Source: Flavobacterium collinsii (lineage in GTDB: Bacteria; Bacteroidota; Bacteroidia; Flavobacteriales; Flavobacteriaceae). Taken from it: a stretch of 64,000 nucleotides of DNA. Position 1 is the stretch's first letter. Every line of letters starts with the position of its first letter. Where the stretch lies: positions 1-64,000 of the forward strand of contig NZ_CADCST010000100.1 of the NCBI RefSeq assembly GCF_902804485.1, in the 5' to 3' direction. A model generated the notes under the pieces. The model was not told where the DNA came from and ran no database searches. It was given only the letters and a program-made list of their open reading frames with translations. Positions 43,018 through 56,792 of the stretch are shown one piece after another. Position numbers and translations under genes: made by a program.

Positions 43018-44646
43018 TTAATACCCAGGATTTTGTTTCAATGTTGGATTTGCTTGGATATTTCTTGCAGGAATTGGCATTAAATCTCTGAAAGATGCAG
43101 TTGCTGCTCCCGCCATAATTCCACCTTTCCATTGCCAGATTTTAGATCCTCCGCTAAACTTACCAAAACGAATTAAATCAGTTCTTCTGTGACATTCCCA
43201 GAACAATTCTCTTCCTCTTTCATCTAAGATAAAATCAAGTGTTAACTGTGGAAGTGTAATTGCTGGTGCACCCGCTCTGCCTCTAATTTGGTTTACGTAT
43301 CCTAAAGCTGTATTAAGATTACCGCTGGTAGCTCCTCTAAGAGTAGCCTCAGCATACATTAAATAAGCATCTGTTAATCGGAACATTGGAAAATCAATAT
43401 CCGGAATATCATTTCTTTGTGCTGCAGAACCATCAGCATTTTTATTGATGTATTTTGTTACTGCATAACCATCCGTAAAGGTCGATACATTATTAATGTC
43501 TAATGATTGTCCATTCGTATAGAATGTTCCTCTTTTATCCCCTGTTGCGGTTGCATCAGGAAAAAGAGCTACAAACTCTCTACGAGTTCTAATCCCTTGC
43601 CATCCACCATCCATTCCTCTGGATGCTGCATCCATGCTACCTCCAATAGAAGCGTGCATGATAAAACTCATTCCTCCACCAGTTGCTCTAATGGCATTAC
43701 CATCACTAACAATTGGGAAAATAACTTCAGACTGAGCGCCATTTCTATTATTATCTGCAGAGAATAAGTATCTGTACGGAACATTTGCGAAAGTATAACC
43801 TGAACTCGTAATAATTTCATTACACAATGTTGCAGCTTCATTATTCTTGTCTACACCAATGTATACTTTAGCGTTCAAATAAACCTGCGCTAATAAAAAT
43901 TTGGCAGCCGTTTTATCAACTCTTCCATACTCGTTTTGTTTTGCAGCAACTAAGCTATTGTCTAAGTCCTTCAATTCAGATTCAACAAAAGCAAAAACTT
44001 CCGCTCTTGTTTTTTGTTCCGGATAAAAGAATCCAACTGGGTCTTTTTCTGTTGTAATTGGCACATTTCCGAACAAATCCATTAAGTTGTAATAAGAGAA
44101 AGCTCTTAAAAAACGAGCCTCAGCTCTAAAATTAGCAATATCAGCTTTCAGCTTGGCATCAACATTTCTTGACGCTAATTTCTCTTCTGTTGTTTGTCTT
44201 AAAAACTCATTCGCAACACTAATGTGGTAAAACGCTCTGGAGAAAGTCCCTTCCAAGAACTCATTTGCAGGAGACCATGTTTGTGCATTCAAAGTTGGTA
44301 GAGTACCATCAGCCCAGGCAATAATAGCTTCATCTGTGGTAAATTCCTGAGTTACAAAAAGTAATCTTAAGTAACTGCTAAAGTCACCACCAAGTCCAGC
44401 GATATCAGGGTTTTTTCCAGGTATAGCCGCATCACCATCACCATCATTACCTCCAACATACAAACCTGCATATAATTTAGCTAAAACTTGCTTGTACGAT
44501 GCCGGATCTTTAAAAAAGGTTTCTGATAAAAATTCATCATCATCCTTTGGCGTCACGTTTAAGTCGTCCGTACACGAAGTAAGCGTCATACTTAATCCTA
44601 AAACGAATAGGAAAAAATAAGATATATATTTAAATGATATTTTCAT
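43018..44646 (-). CDS. susD: SusD/RagB family nutrient-binding lipoprotein
   Basis: A 542-residue lipoprotein (TLTSCTDDLNVTPKD, Cys at about 25), the lid over the SusC barrel. The helical TPR core is seen in AEARFLRAFSYYNLMDLFGNVPI and KTAAKFLLAQVYLNAKVYI. The C-terminal family pattern is YLMYAEATLRG, YVNQIRGRAGAPAI and DERGRELFWECHRRTDLIRFGKF. It sits between susC and the SusE-like gene. I chose ATG 44646, directly before the signal peptide; the frame extends 17 codons upstream. Confidence 0.95.
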   Translation of the reverse strand: MKISFKYISYFFLFVLGLSMTLTSCTDDLNVTPKDDDEFLSETFFKDPASYKQVLAKLYAGLYVGGNDGDGDAAIPGKNPDIAGLGGDFSSYLRLLFVTQEFTTDEAIIAWADGTLPTLNAQTWSPANEFLEGTFSRAFYHISVANEFLRQTTEEKLASRNVDAKLKADIANFRAEARFLRAFSYYNLMDLFGNVPITTEKDPVGFFYPEQKTRAEVFAFVESELKDLDNSLVAAKQNEYGRVDKTAAKFLLAQVYLNAKVYIGVDKNNEAATLCNEIITSSGYTFANVPYRYLFSADNNRNGAQSEVIFPIVSDGNAIRATGGGMSFIMHASIGGSMDAASRGMDGGWQGIRTRREFVALFPDATATGDKRGTFYTNGQSLDINNVSTFTDGYAVTKYINKNADGSAAQRNDIPDIDFPMFRLTDAYLMYAEATLRGATSGNLNTALGYVNQIRGRAGAPAITLPQLTLDFILDERGRELFWECHRRTDLIRFGKFSGGSKIWQWKGGIMAGAATASFRDLMPIPARNIQANPTLKQNPGY

Positions 44647-44683
44647 TTTGTTTGTTTTTAAATTTTTGATTTTCAGTCTACTA

Positions 44684-47659
44684 TTAGAAATTCGCATTTA
44701 CACCAAACAAGAATGTTCTTGCTCTTGGATAAACGTTATTATCAATTCCGTTGAATTTCTCAGGATCTAAACCATTGTATTTTGTTAGAATGAAAACATT
44801 CTGAACTCCAGCTGTAAATCTTAAAGAAGCACCTTTAATGATAGTTTTATCAAAAGTATATCCAAGTGTTACGTTGTCTAATTTGATAAAAGAAGCATCT
44901 TTCACAAAATAGTCAGACAAGTAACGTGATGTCCCATTGTCTTCAAAAGTGAAACCTGTATTGTAGTAATCTGAACTTACGTTAGACAAATCTGTTTGTC
45001 TTCTTAATCCCGCGTCAGAATAACCTAAATTAGAACTTACGTTATCAAAAATTTTATTGCCTACACTTGCTCTCCAGTTCATTGTAAAGTCAAACTTTTT
45101 GTAGTTTATGGTAGAAAACAATCCAAAAGTATAATCAGGTGCTGCTTTTCCAGCTCTGTAACGGTCAGCCGTATCAATTTTTCCGTCTCCGTTTCTGTCT
45201 ACATAAGCCCCTGCAATTGGTCTTTTGTTTGCATCGTATAATTGCTCGTATACAAAAAATGAATTTGGTGCATAACCTACTGAGTTAATCAGGATTTTAT
45301 TTCCGTTTCCTCCGGCAATGTTATCTCCCGTTAAATACCCCTGAAAACCAGGAACTGTAATTCCTAATTCCGAAATATTCTGATCAATATAAGTCGTATT
45401 AAAAGCTACATTCCAAGTCAGATTATCGTTTTTAATAATATCAGAGGCAATACTAAATTCAACCCCTTTTGTTCTTACACTTCCAATATTAAAGAAACCT
45501 TGATTTCTAATATTAGCTCCATCAGGAACTGCAATATCTGCTAATAAATCAGATGATTTTTTATCAAAATAGTTGATAGATCCTGTAATTCTGTCATTGA
45601 AGAATCCGTAATCGATACCGATGTTAGATTCTGCCAATTCTTCCCATTTGATATTTTCGTTATATCCTTCTGGTCTTGCAGTTGGATAGATGGTATTACC
45701 AAAAATGTATTGTGAATTAATCGTTCCTAAAGTTACTCTTTGTAAATAATCATACTGAGCAGAGATATCCTGTTGACCTGTAGTTCCGTAACCTACTCTT
45801 AATTTCAAACTGGAAACCGTTGAATTCCCTTTTAAGAAAGCTTCTTCGGCAACATTCCATGCAAAAGCACCTCCTGCGAAGTTCCCCCATCTGTTGTCTT
45901 TAGAAAAACGGGAAGTTCCGTCTCTTCTATAATTTAAAGTCAGTAAATATCTGCTGTCATACCCTAAATTCAAACGTCCGAAGAACGATTGTAAATTCAC
46001 ATCCGGATCTGTAGCTACGTCCTCATTAGGATTTGGCTGTCTTGTTTCTCCAGATGAATATTTTTCTTTTTGAAATAATTGGTAGTTATAACCTGCCGTT
46101 GCATCAATTTTAATTTTTCCTAAATCTTTAGTATAATTAAAATAAGCATTTAAATTTTTATTTTGAAGTGCATCCGTATATCTGGAATAGTTTCCAAGAT
46201 TTACATAACCCGGATCGCTAAATGCTTTTGGCTGAAATCCTAAAATACTTTGTGTACTTACTTCGGTAAATCCGCTGCTGTCAAATCTATCGATACCTGC
46301 TTCAGCAACAACTCTTAAATCTTCAAAGAAGTGAAGTTTATAGTCTACTCTAACATTCCCCCATTTTCTGGTTGAAGTTGCTCTTCTGTTGTCCTGATTT
46401 AATCTTGCTACAGGATTTCTTGCTGGTAATAACGGTAAATTTCCGTTTGGCTCCAACCATTCAAAGTATCCTCCGTAACGAGAACCTGTCTTATAAACCG
46501 GTTGCGTAGGATCAAATCCGATAGCACTTCCAATAACTCCACCCTCATCCTGAAATTGATTTTTACCGAAAGCTAAATTTCCGCTAATATCGATTTTTAA
46601 ATGATTGTCAAACAATATCGGATTTAACGATATCGATGTCGTAGTTCTTTCAAAAGAAGTGTTTCTTAAGATTCCAGGATTATCAATATTACCAACAGAT
46701 AAACGTACTGGCAATTTATCAAATAAAGAACCGCTTACAGAAATATTATTGTTGGTTGTCAAGGCTGTATGAAAAATTTCATCCTGCCAGTTTGTATTTG
46801 CATTCCCTAGTAAAGCCTGTTGTGCAGGAGTACCTTTGGTTTTTACTAATTCTCTGTATTGATCAGCACTCATTACATCCACTGTATTGGCTACTGTATT
46901 AATACCAACCTGAGAACTGAAGTTCACTTTAACCCCACCTTTCGATCCTTTTTTAGTTGTAATTACGATTACACCATTTGCAGCTCTTGATCCGTAGATT
47001 GCAGCAGCAGATGCATCTTTAAGTACTGTAAAAGATTCAATATCATTAGGATCAATGGTAGATAAAATACTGGTAGAACCGCTTGGTACCGCATTGCTTA
47101 ACGGAAGTCCGTCTAAAACAATTAATGGCTCGTTTGAAGCATTTAAAGAAGATCCTCCACGAATTCTGATATCTGCTTTAGCTCCCGGAGCACCACCTCC
47201 TGTTACATTCACACCTGAGATACGACCGCTAATTAAACTCTCCGGAGTCACGTTAATTCCTTTGTTGAAGTCTTTTGCAGCGATTTGAGATACAGAACCT
47301 GTTGCATCCTTTTTCTTAACCGTACCGTAACCTACTTGCACGACAACTTCTTTAAGCTGATTGGTATCTTCTTCCAGAGAAACGTTTAGTATTTTTTGAC
47401 CATTATAAGTTACAGTTGACGTCTTATATCCAATAAATGAAACCAAAATTTTGTCCCCATTTTTTACGTTAGATAACTGAAATTTACCGTCAAAATCTGT
47501 TGATGTTCCGCCCGGAGCACCCTGTACATTTACATTTACTCCCGGGATTGGTTGTCCCGTTGCCAGGTCGGCAACTGTTCCGGTTAAAGTGCTTTGAGCT
47601 AGCACCGTAAACGGCAACAAGAGGAATAAAAATAACAACTTTTTGTAAATTGTTTTCAT
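44684..47659 (-). CDS. susC: SusC/RagA family TonB-linked outer-membrane protein
   Basis: A 991-residue outer-membrane channel for starch oligosaccharides, forming a complex with SusD. It has a signal peptide (FLLLPFTVLAQ), a carboxypeptidase-like beta sandwich (about 23-100, LTGTVADLATGQPIPGVNV), the plug (about 110-225) with the SusC plug signatures VRIRGGSSLNASNEPLIVLDG-like IRIRGGSSLNASNEP and LKDASAAAIYGSRAANGVI, and a long barrel ending FLFGVNANF. It has its own promoter with a good -33/-7 pair. With susD, susE and the amylase it makes the minus arm of the locus. Confidence 0.96.
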   Translation of the reverse strand: MKTIYKKLLFLFLLLPFTVLAQSTLTGTVADLATGQPIPGVNVNVQGAPGGTSTDFDGKFQLSNVKNGDKILVSFIGYKTSTVTYNGQKILNVSLEEDTNQLKEVVVQVGYGTVKKKDATGSVSQIAAKDFNKGINVTPESLISGRISGVNVTGGGAPGAKADIRIRGGSSLNASNEPLIVLDGLPLSNAVPSGSTSILSTIDPNDIESFTVLKDASAAAIYGSRAANGVIVITTKKGSKGGVKVNFSSQVGINTVANTVDVMSADQYRELVKTKGTPAQQALLGNANTNWQDEIFHTALTTNNNISVSGSLFDKLPVRLSVGNIDNPGILRNTSFERTTTSISLNPILFDNHLKIDISGNLAFGKNQFQDEGGVIGSAIGFDPTQPVYKTGSRYGGYFEWLEPNGNLPLLPARNPVARLNQDNRRATSTRKWGNVRVDYKLHFFEDLRVVAEAGIDRFDSSGFTEVSTQSILGFQPKAFSDPGYVNLGNYSRYTDALQNKNLNAYFNYTKDLGKIKIDATAGYNYQLFQKEKYSSGETRQPNPNEDVATDPDVNLQSFFGRLNLGYDSRYLLTLNYRRDGTSRFSKDNRWGNFAGGAFAWNVAEEAFLKGNSTVSSLKLRVGYGTTGQQDISAQYDYLQRVTLGTINSQYIFGNTIYPTARPEGYNENIKWEELAESNIGIDYGFFNDRITGSINYFDKKSSDLLADIAVPDGANIRNQGFFNIGSVRTKGVEFSIASDIIKNDNLTWNVAFNTTYIDQNISELGITVPGFQGYLTGDNIAGGNGNKILINSVGYAPNSFFVYEQLYDANKRPIAGAYVDRNGDGKIDTADRYRAGKAAPDYTFGLFSTINYKKFDFTMNWRASVGNKIFDNVSSNLGYSDAGLRRQTDLSNVSSDYYNTGFTFEDNGTSRYLSDYFVKDASFIKLDNVTLGYTFDKTIIKGASLRFTAGVQNVFILTKYNGLDPEKFNGIDNNVYPRARTFLFGVNANF

Positions 47660-47895
47660 ACTTTTTGTTTAAATTAGTTTGAGTTTTTGATTGTTAGTTA
47701 AGTTTTTAATTTTACTTCGAATTTCAAAATTAGGAATTAATTAACATGCTCAACCAGTTGCCTTTTTTATAGGTTTACGAAAACGTGGTAGTGTTGAAAA
47801 CTTTCTATTTTTTGTAATCTTTTAAGTCAAAAATTGTCGATTATAAAAATATAAGATACCTTTATTAACAATTAGATTTTTTTCAAATAACAATT
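47660..47895. promoter_or_regulatory. Divergent control region between susC and lacI
   Basis: 236 bases holding the susC promoter (minus) and a candidate lacI promoter (TTG 47834-47836, 20-base spacer, TACCTTTA at 47857-47864). A short imperfect palindrome ACGAAAACGT (near 47778-47787) lies between them and could be a LacI-type operator. Confidence 0.5.
47725..47753 (-). promoter_or_regulatory. Promoter of susC
   Basis: On the minus strand TTG (47753-47751), an 18-base spacer, and TAATTTTG (47732-47725). This gives a leader of about 60 bases before the ATG at 47659. Confidence 0.65.
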
Positions 47896-48927
47896 ATGAA
47901 ACGTAAAATAACCCTAAAGCAGATCGCAAAGGAACTTGATGTTTCTATCTCAACTGTTTCTAAATCACTCAGAGACAGTCTTGAAATAGGAGAAGAAACG
48001 CGCGCAAAAGTGCAGGCATTTGCAAAGTTTTACAACTACAAGCCCAACAATATCGCCCTTAGTTTAAAAAATCGAAAAACCAAAAGTATTGGTATTATCA
48101 TTCCGGAAATTGTACATCATTTTTTCTCTACTGTGATCAACGGAATCGAACAGGTAGCCAACGAAAATGGTTATAGTGTCGTGATCTGTTTGTCTGATGA
48201 TTCTTTCGATAAAGAAGTTTTGAATATGGAAATGTTAGCCAACGGAAGTATCGATGGTTTTATCATGTCACTCTCTAAAGAAACACAATACAAAGGTGAT
48301 TTCCACCACATTACCGAAGTCATCAATCAGGGGATGCCAGTAGTCATGTTCGATCGCGTCACTAACGACATCTTGTGCGACAAAGTAATTATTGATGATA
48401 AAGCTGCTGCCTATGAAGCTGTTCAAAGTTTGATAGACAATGGCCGAAAAAAAATCGCTTTGGTCACTACGGTAGATTATGTAAGTGTGGGAAAACTCAG
48501 AACCGACGGTTACGAAAAAGCGCTCCTCGACAATGGATTACCTTTTAATGAGGATTTAATCATCAAAATCGAAGATGTAGACACTTGCGAAATCACCATC
48601 AGCCAGCTTTTACACGACCGTGCGTTTGATGCCGTTTTTGCTGTGAATGAGCTTTTTGCCGTAACCATTATCAAAACAGCGAACAAAATGGGATTAAAAG
48701 TTCCAGAAGATCTGGCCGTAATTGCCTTTACTGACGGAATTATTTCCAAATACTCCACTCCAAGCATTACAACCGTAAGCCAGAGCGGTGAAAAAATGGG
48801 TAACAAAGCCGCTAAAATGCTGATCGAAAGACTCGAAGCCGAACACGATGATGACGAAGAAGAAAACGAAAATTACACCACAGAAGTCATCGAAACACAT
48901 CTTATAAAACGAGAATCTACTGACTAA
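47896..48927 (+). CDS. LacI family transcriptional regulator of the starch locus
   Basis: A 343-residue regulator with an N-terminal LacI helix-turn-helix (TLKQIAKELDVSISTVSKSLRD) and a hinge (YKPNNIALSLKNRKT), then a periplasmic-binding-like sensor domain (IGIIIPEIVHHFFS, GIEQVANENGY, VIAFTDGIISKYS, ITTVSQSGEKMG). It lies between the divergent susC and maltose arms, so it probably responds to maltose or a derived sugar and controls both. In Bacteroides the analogous regulator is the membrane protein SusR; a LacI protein here is the flavobacterial alternative. The operator and ligand are inference. Confidence 0.9.
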   Translation: MKRKITLKQIAKELDVSISTVSKSLRDSLEIGEETRAKVQAFAKFYNYKPNNIALSLKNRKTKSIGIIIPEIVHHFFSTVINGIEQVANENGYSVVICLSDDSFDKEVLNMEMLANGSIDGFIMSLSKETQYKGDFHHITEVINQGMPVVMFDRVTNDILCDKVIIDDKAAAYEAVQSLIDNGRKKIALVTTVDYVSVGKLRTDGYEKALLDNGLPFNEDLIIKIEDVDTCEITISQLLHDRAFDAVFAVNELFAVTIIKTANKMGLKVPEDLAVIAFTDGIISKYSTPSITTVSQSGEKMGNKAAKMLIERLEAEHDDDEEENENYTTEVIETHLIKRESTD

Positions 48928-49062
48928 AAACCTAAAAATCAACATTTTCTAAAGTCTTAAATAACATTTATGACTTTTTTGTTAGCGTATTTAAAAAAAT
49001 AATTAATACTTTTACGCCTGCTCAAAGCTTTTACTTTTACTTCGAAATAATAAGTAAGTTTT

Positions 49063-49081
49063 GATAAGCAAAGCGCTTATC
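49063..49081. promoter_or_regulatory. Candidate operator before the maltose operon
   Basis: Inverted repeat GATAAGC-AAAGC-GCTTATC, with an inner AAGCGCTT palindrome, 27 bases before the transporter ATG and about 50 after a near-consensus -7 box (TACTTTTA, 49007-49014). Its length and symmetry fit a LacI-family site. Confidence 0.5.
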
Positions 49082-49107
49082 GTCTAATTAATTCTTTAAT
49101 TACGATA

Positions 49108-50628
49108 ATGGAAAAGCGTAAATTAAGTTTCTGGGAAATTTGGAACATGAGTTTCGGTTTCTTGGGAATACAGTTTGGTTTTGCACTGCAAAACGCAAAT
49201 ACTTCAAGAATTTTTGAAACTCTGGGTGCCAAAATTGACGAAATTCCAATTTTATGGATTGCGGCTCCGGTTTCAGGATTAATTATCCAACCCGTAATTG
49301 GTTATTTTAGCGATAGAACTTGGACTCGTTTAGGCCGACGCCGCCCCTATTTTTTAATTGGAGCCATCTTGTCTTCTATTGCCTTATTCATCATGCCCAA
49401 CTCTCCAACTTTATGGATAGCTGCAGGTACTTTATGGATCATGGATGCCTCGATTAATGTTTCGATGGAACCTTTTCGCGCTTTTGTTGGCGACAATTTA
49501 CCCGAAAAACAACGCACTTTAGGTTTTGCCATGCAAAGTTTCTTTATCGGAACCGGTGCGGTTGTAGGCTCTGTTTTGCCGTATCTTTTTACCAATGTTT
49601 TTGGCGTAAGCAATACTGCCGCGGAAGGAATTATTCCGGACTCTGTTAAATGGTCTTTTTATATTGGCGGAATTGTTTTCCTGCTTTCTGTTTTATGGAC
49701 TGTTTTTAAAACTACAGAATATACACCCGAAGAGCTTCATGCTTTTGAAGTTCAAAGCAAAAAAGACAAGGAAGATCTCATTCTCAATCCCGAAACAGAA
49801 TCTGAAAGCAACATCAAAAGACAATTATTTTTAGGAGTATTATTGACCGTAATTGGAGCATTGGTTTCCTTTTTAATTTTCGAAAACAGTCTGGCGAAGG
49901 AACTTTACATTCTTTTTATCGGTTTAGTTTTCATGGGGGTATTATTCATGATCGCTTCCCAACTACGAACTTCTAAAGTTCACAATGGTTTTACGATAAT
50001 CATGACCGATCTATTGAACATGCCAGCCACTATGAAAAAACTGGCCTGGGTTCAGTTCTTCTCCTGGTTTGCCTTATTCTCTATGTGGATTTATACTACA
50101 CAAGCAGTTACACAGCATATTTTTGGCACAACAGACACTACTTCTAAAGTATACAATGATGCCGCCGACTGGGTTTCGGTTTTGTTTACCGTTTATAACG
50201 GAATTGCCGCAGCAGTTGCTTTTTTATTGCCGGTCATCGCAAAAAAAGTAGGCGTTAGAGCAACACATTTATTGGCTTTATGTGCCGGAGGTGTTGGTTT
50301 AATCTCTATCTATTTTATTGCTGATAAACAAATGCTGATCCTTCCAATGTTAGGCGTTGGTATTGCGTGGGCAAGTATACTTTCAATGCCTTATGCCATG
50401 TTATCCGGAGCATTGCCTGCAGCAAAAATGGGGTATTACATGGGAGTTTTCAACTTCTTTGTTGTGATACCGCAAATTGTGGCCGCTACTATCCTAGGAT
50501 TTGTCATCAAACAATTCTTTCACAACGAACCCATATACGCCTTAATCATCGGAGGAGTATCTATGATATTTGCCGGATTACTTACCCTTAGAGTAAATAG
50601 CAGAACTAAAATTGAAATTCATGAATAA
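49108..50628 (+). CDS. MFS sugar transporter, maltose type (SLC45-like)
   Basis: A 506-residue transporter with about 12 hydrophobic segments. Characteristic elements are ALQNANTSRIFETLG, SDRTWTRLGRRRPYF and DASINVSMEPFRAFVGDNLP, as in maltose/sucrose transporters of the SLC45/GPH-like MFS group used by Bacteroidota to import maltose across the inner membrane. It overlaps the beta-phosphoglucomutase gene by a few bases and heads an operon with GH65 and GH97 enzymes, which supports maltose as the substrate. Confidence 0.9.
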   Translation: MEKRKLSFWEIWNMSFGFLGIQFGFALQNANTSRIFETLGAKIDEIPILWIAAPVSGLIIQPVIGYFSDRTWTRLGRRRPYFLIGAILSSIALFIMPNSPTLWIAAGTLWIMDASINVSMEPFRAFVGDNLPEKQRTLGFAMQSFFIGTGAVVGSVLPYLFTNVFGVSNTAAEGIIPDSVKWSFYIGGIVFLLSVLWTVFKTTEYTPEELHAFEVQSKKDKEDLILNPETESESNIKRQLFLGVLLTVIGALVSFLIFENSLAKELYILFIGLVFMGVLFMIASQLRTSKVHNGFTIIMTDLLNMPATMKKLAWVQFFSWFALFSMWIYTTQAVTQHIFGTTDTTSKVYNDAADWVSVLFTVYNGIAAAVAFLLPVIAKKVGVRATHLLALCAGGVGLISIYFIADKQMLILPMLGVGIAWASILSMPYAMLSGALPAAKMGYYMGVFNFFVVIPQIVAATILGFVIKQFFHNEPIYALIIGGVSMIFAGLLTLRVNSRTKIEIHE

Positions 50629-51280
50629 TAAAAAAGCATTCATCTTCGATCTTGATGGAGTGATCGTTGATACCGCTAAATACCACTTTTTAGCCTGGCA
50701 GAAAATTGCAAAGGCCTTAAACATAAATTTTACACACGAACACAACGAATTACTAAAAGGTGTAAGCCGCGTTCGTTCATTAGACATAATTCTCGAATTA
50801 GGAAATGTTCAGGCTTCACAGGAAGACAAAGACAAATGGCTCATTCAGAAAAACGAAGATTACTTGTCTTATTTGGTTGACATGAATGAAAGTGAAATTC
50901 TTCCCGGAGTTTTTAAAATTCTGCAACTCTTAAAAGAAAAAAATCAGGGAATTGCATTGGGTTCTGCCAGTAAAAATGCGCGTCCAATTCTGGAGAAAAC
51001 CGGAATTCTTTCGTACTTCGATGTTATTGTGGACGGAAATGACGTTACCAATGCCAAACCAGATCCGGAAGTTTTCTTAAAAGCCGCTCAATTGCTAAAT
51101 ATTAGCCCGGAGGATGCCATTGTTTTTGAAGATTCAGTTGCCGGAGTTCAGGCCGCTAATATTGGAAAAATGACCAGTATCGGAATCGGTTCAAAAACAA
51201 TTCTGCACGAGGCACAGTATATCTTTAAGGATTTTACCTCAATGGATATTCAATTCATCAAATCATTAATCGCAAAATAA
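50621..51280 (+). CDS. pgmB: Beta-phosphoglucomutase
   Basis: A 219-residue HAD-family mutase converting beta-glucose-1-phosphate to glucose-6-phosphate. It has the HAD motif FDLDGVIVDTAKYH (nucleophile Asp and acid Asp), a cap-domain GVSRVRSLDII, GSASKNARPIL, KPDPEVFLKAAQ and VFEDSVAGVQAA. I start at ATG 50621 (an in-frame ATG three codons earlier is possible); it overlaps the transporter gene by 8 bases. It is followed 17 bases later by the GH65 phosphorylase that makes its substrate. Confidence 0.95.
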   Translation: MNNKKAFIFDLDGVIVDTAKYHFLAWQKIAKALNINFTHEHNELLKGVSRVRSLDIILELGNVQASQEDKDKWLIQKNEDYLSYLVDMNESEILPGVFKILQLLKEKNQGIALGSASKNARPILEKTGILSYFDVIVDGNDVTNAKPDPEVFLKAAQLLNISPEDAIVFEDSVAGVQAANIGKMTSIGIGSKTILHEAQYIFKDFTSMDIQFIKSLIAK

Positions 51281-51297
51281 ATCAATCAATCACAAAA

Positions 51298-55741
<4,444 letters not shown>

Positions 55742-55746
55742 TTTTT

Positions 55747-55787
55747 AAAGACAAGTGATTTCCCCCAGAATTACTTGTCTTTTTTTT
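55747..55787 (+). terminator. Terminator of the maltose operon
   Basis: A 14-pair stem (55747-55760 with 55769-55782, based on AAAGACAAGT/ACTTGTCTTT and extended by wobble pairs), then T's. It separates the transporter-pgmB-GH65-susB unit from the downstream genes. Confidence 0.8.
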
Positions 55788-55865
55788 AAATTGACTAATA
55801 AAATATTAACAAGAATTGAGAACTTTACCGGAAAATGTAAATTGCATTAATCAAATTAATCCAAA

Positions 55866-56693
55866 ATGAAAAACATAACCGGTTTCTTTTTAAGTCTTTT
55901 ATTAATCTCTTGTCAACAGAAAAACGAAACAACTCTTAAAACAAATATTGCACCAGCAAAATTAGACACTTTAGATAAAATCGATATTGATACAACACTG
56001 TTTTGTGTTTATAATTTATCAAAAACAACAACAGCAATTGTAATAAATCTTAACGACCAGAATACTGGTGAAGGAACTGCGTTTGATAAAATTTTTAATG
56101 AGATAAGTACCAAAGATACTCTATACAATGTTGTGGAAGCCCCAAAAAGTAACAGAACTCGAAACTTTGAATATTATGATACTTTAGGAAGCTATAAACT
56201 TATTAGAAGTAAAACATTAGAAGACCAGATTAAAAAAATTGCAGAAAAGAGTTACTACGTTTATGGCACAAAAGGGTTTTCAAAAATAACGATCAATAAA
56301 GTTGTTTGCGGACTCGATGAGTGTCGTACCAATATTCTCGCTTTTCCAATTGAAAATTTTGACACAACCAAAAATGGAAAACCTATTTTTTGTTCCAAAC
56401 AGTTACTCAAAATTAACTATCAGAAAAGCTATTTTGATGTTCAGAAAAAAGTACGTGATTATCATGAAGAGAAAAGCAAAGATTACGACTATAAAGACGA
56501 TATCAAAACTAAAGTATTTGCCAATATTGGAAATGCTTATTTTGGTTATAATGATGATTTTATTTGGGGAAGAGATCCTGAAAACAGTAAATGTTCATTT
56601 CCTGCCAGAGCAATATATATTGTAAAAAAGAACAAGCCTGTTAAAAGATTCTGGAGTGAAGGTTTAGATTTATTTGGAATTCCTTGTGACTAA
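55866..56693 (+). CDS. Lipoprotein of unknown function inside the starch locus
   Basis: A 275-residue protein with a lipoprotein signal (SLLLISCQQKNE, Cys at about 16). No recognised domain is apparent. It is rich in Lys, Asp and Tyr and has five later cysteines (for example VVCGLDECRT and GIPCD), which may form disulfides. It lies after the maltose-operon terminator and 99 bases before the GH13 neopullulanase gene, without a clear promoter of its own. Its placement could be incidental, or it could be an accessory of starch handling; the sequence gives no indication of glycan binding. Confidence 0.75.
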   Translation: MKNITGFFLSLLLISCQQKNETTLKTNIAPAKLDTLDKIDIDTTLFCVYNLSKTTTAIVINLNDQNTGEGTAFDKIFNEISTKDTLYNVVEAPKSNRTRNFEYYDTLGSYKLIRSKTLEDQIKKIAEKSYYVYGTKGFSKITINKVVCGLDECRTNILAFPIENFDTTKNGKPIFCSKQLLKINYQKSYFDVQKKVRDYHEEKSKDYDYKDDIKTKVFANIGNAYFGYNDDFIWGRDPENSKCSFPARAIYIVKKNKPVKRFWSEGLDLFGIPCD

Positions 56694-56792
56694 AAGTTAT
56701 ATGCAATTAAGTTTTTCAGATTTTGTTTTTTCCTCCGTCTCAAATCAAAAAAATTAACAATTAAAAATCTTCATCGATTTAAACCACAAATT

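Noticed and set aside
44647-44697. Extended susD start overlapping susC
   Set aside because: The lipoprotein signal begins at ATG 44646, and the extension would overlap the susC stop region without support.
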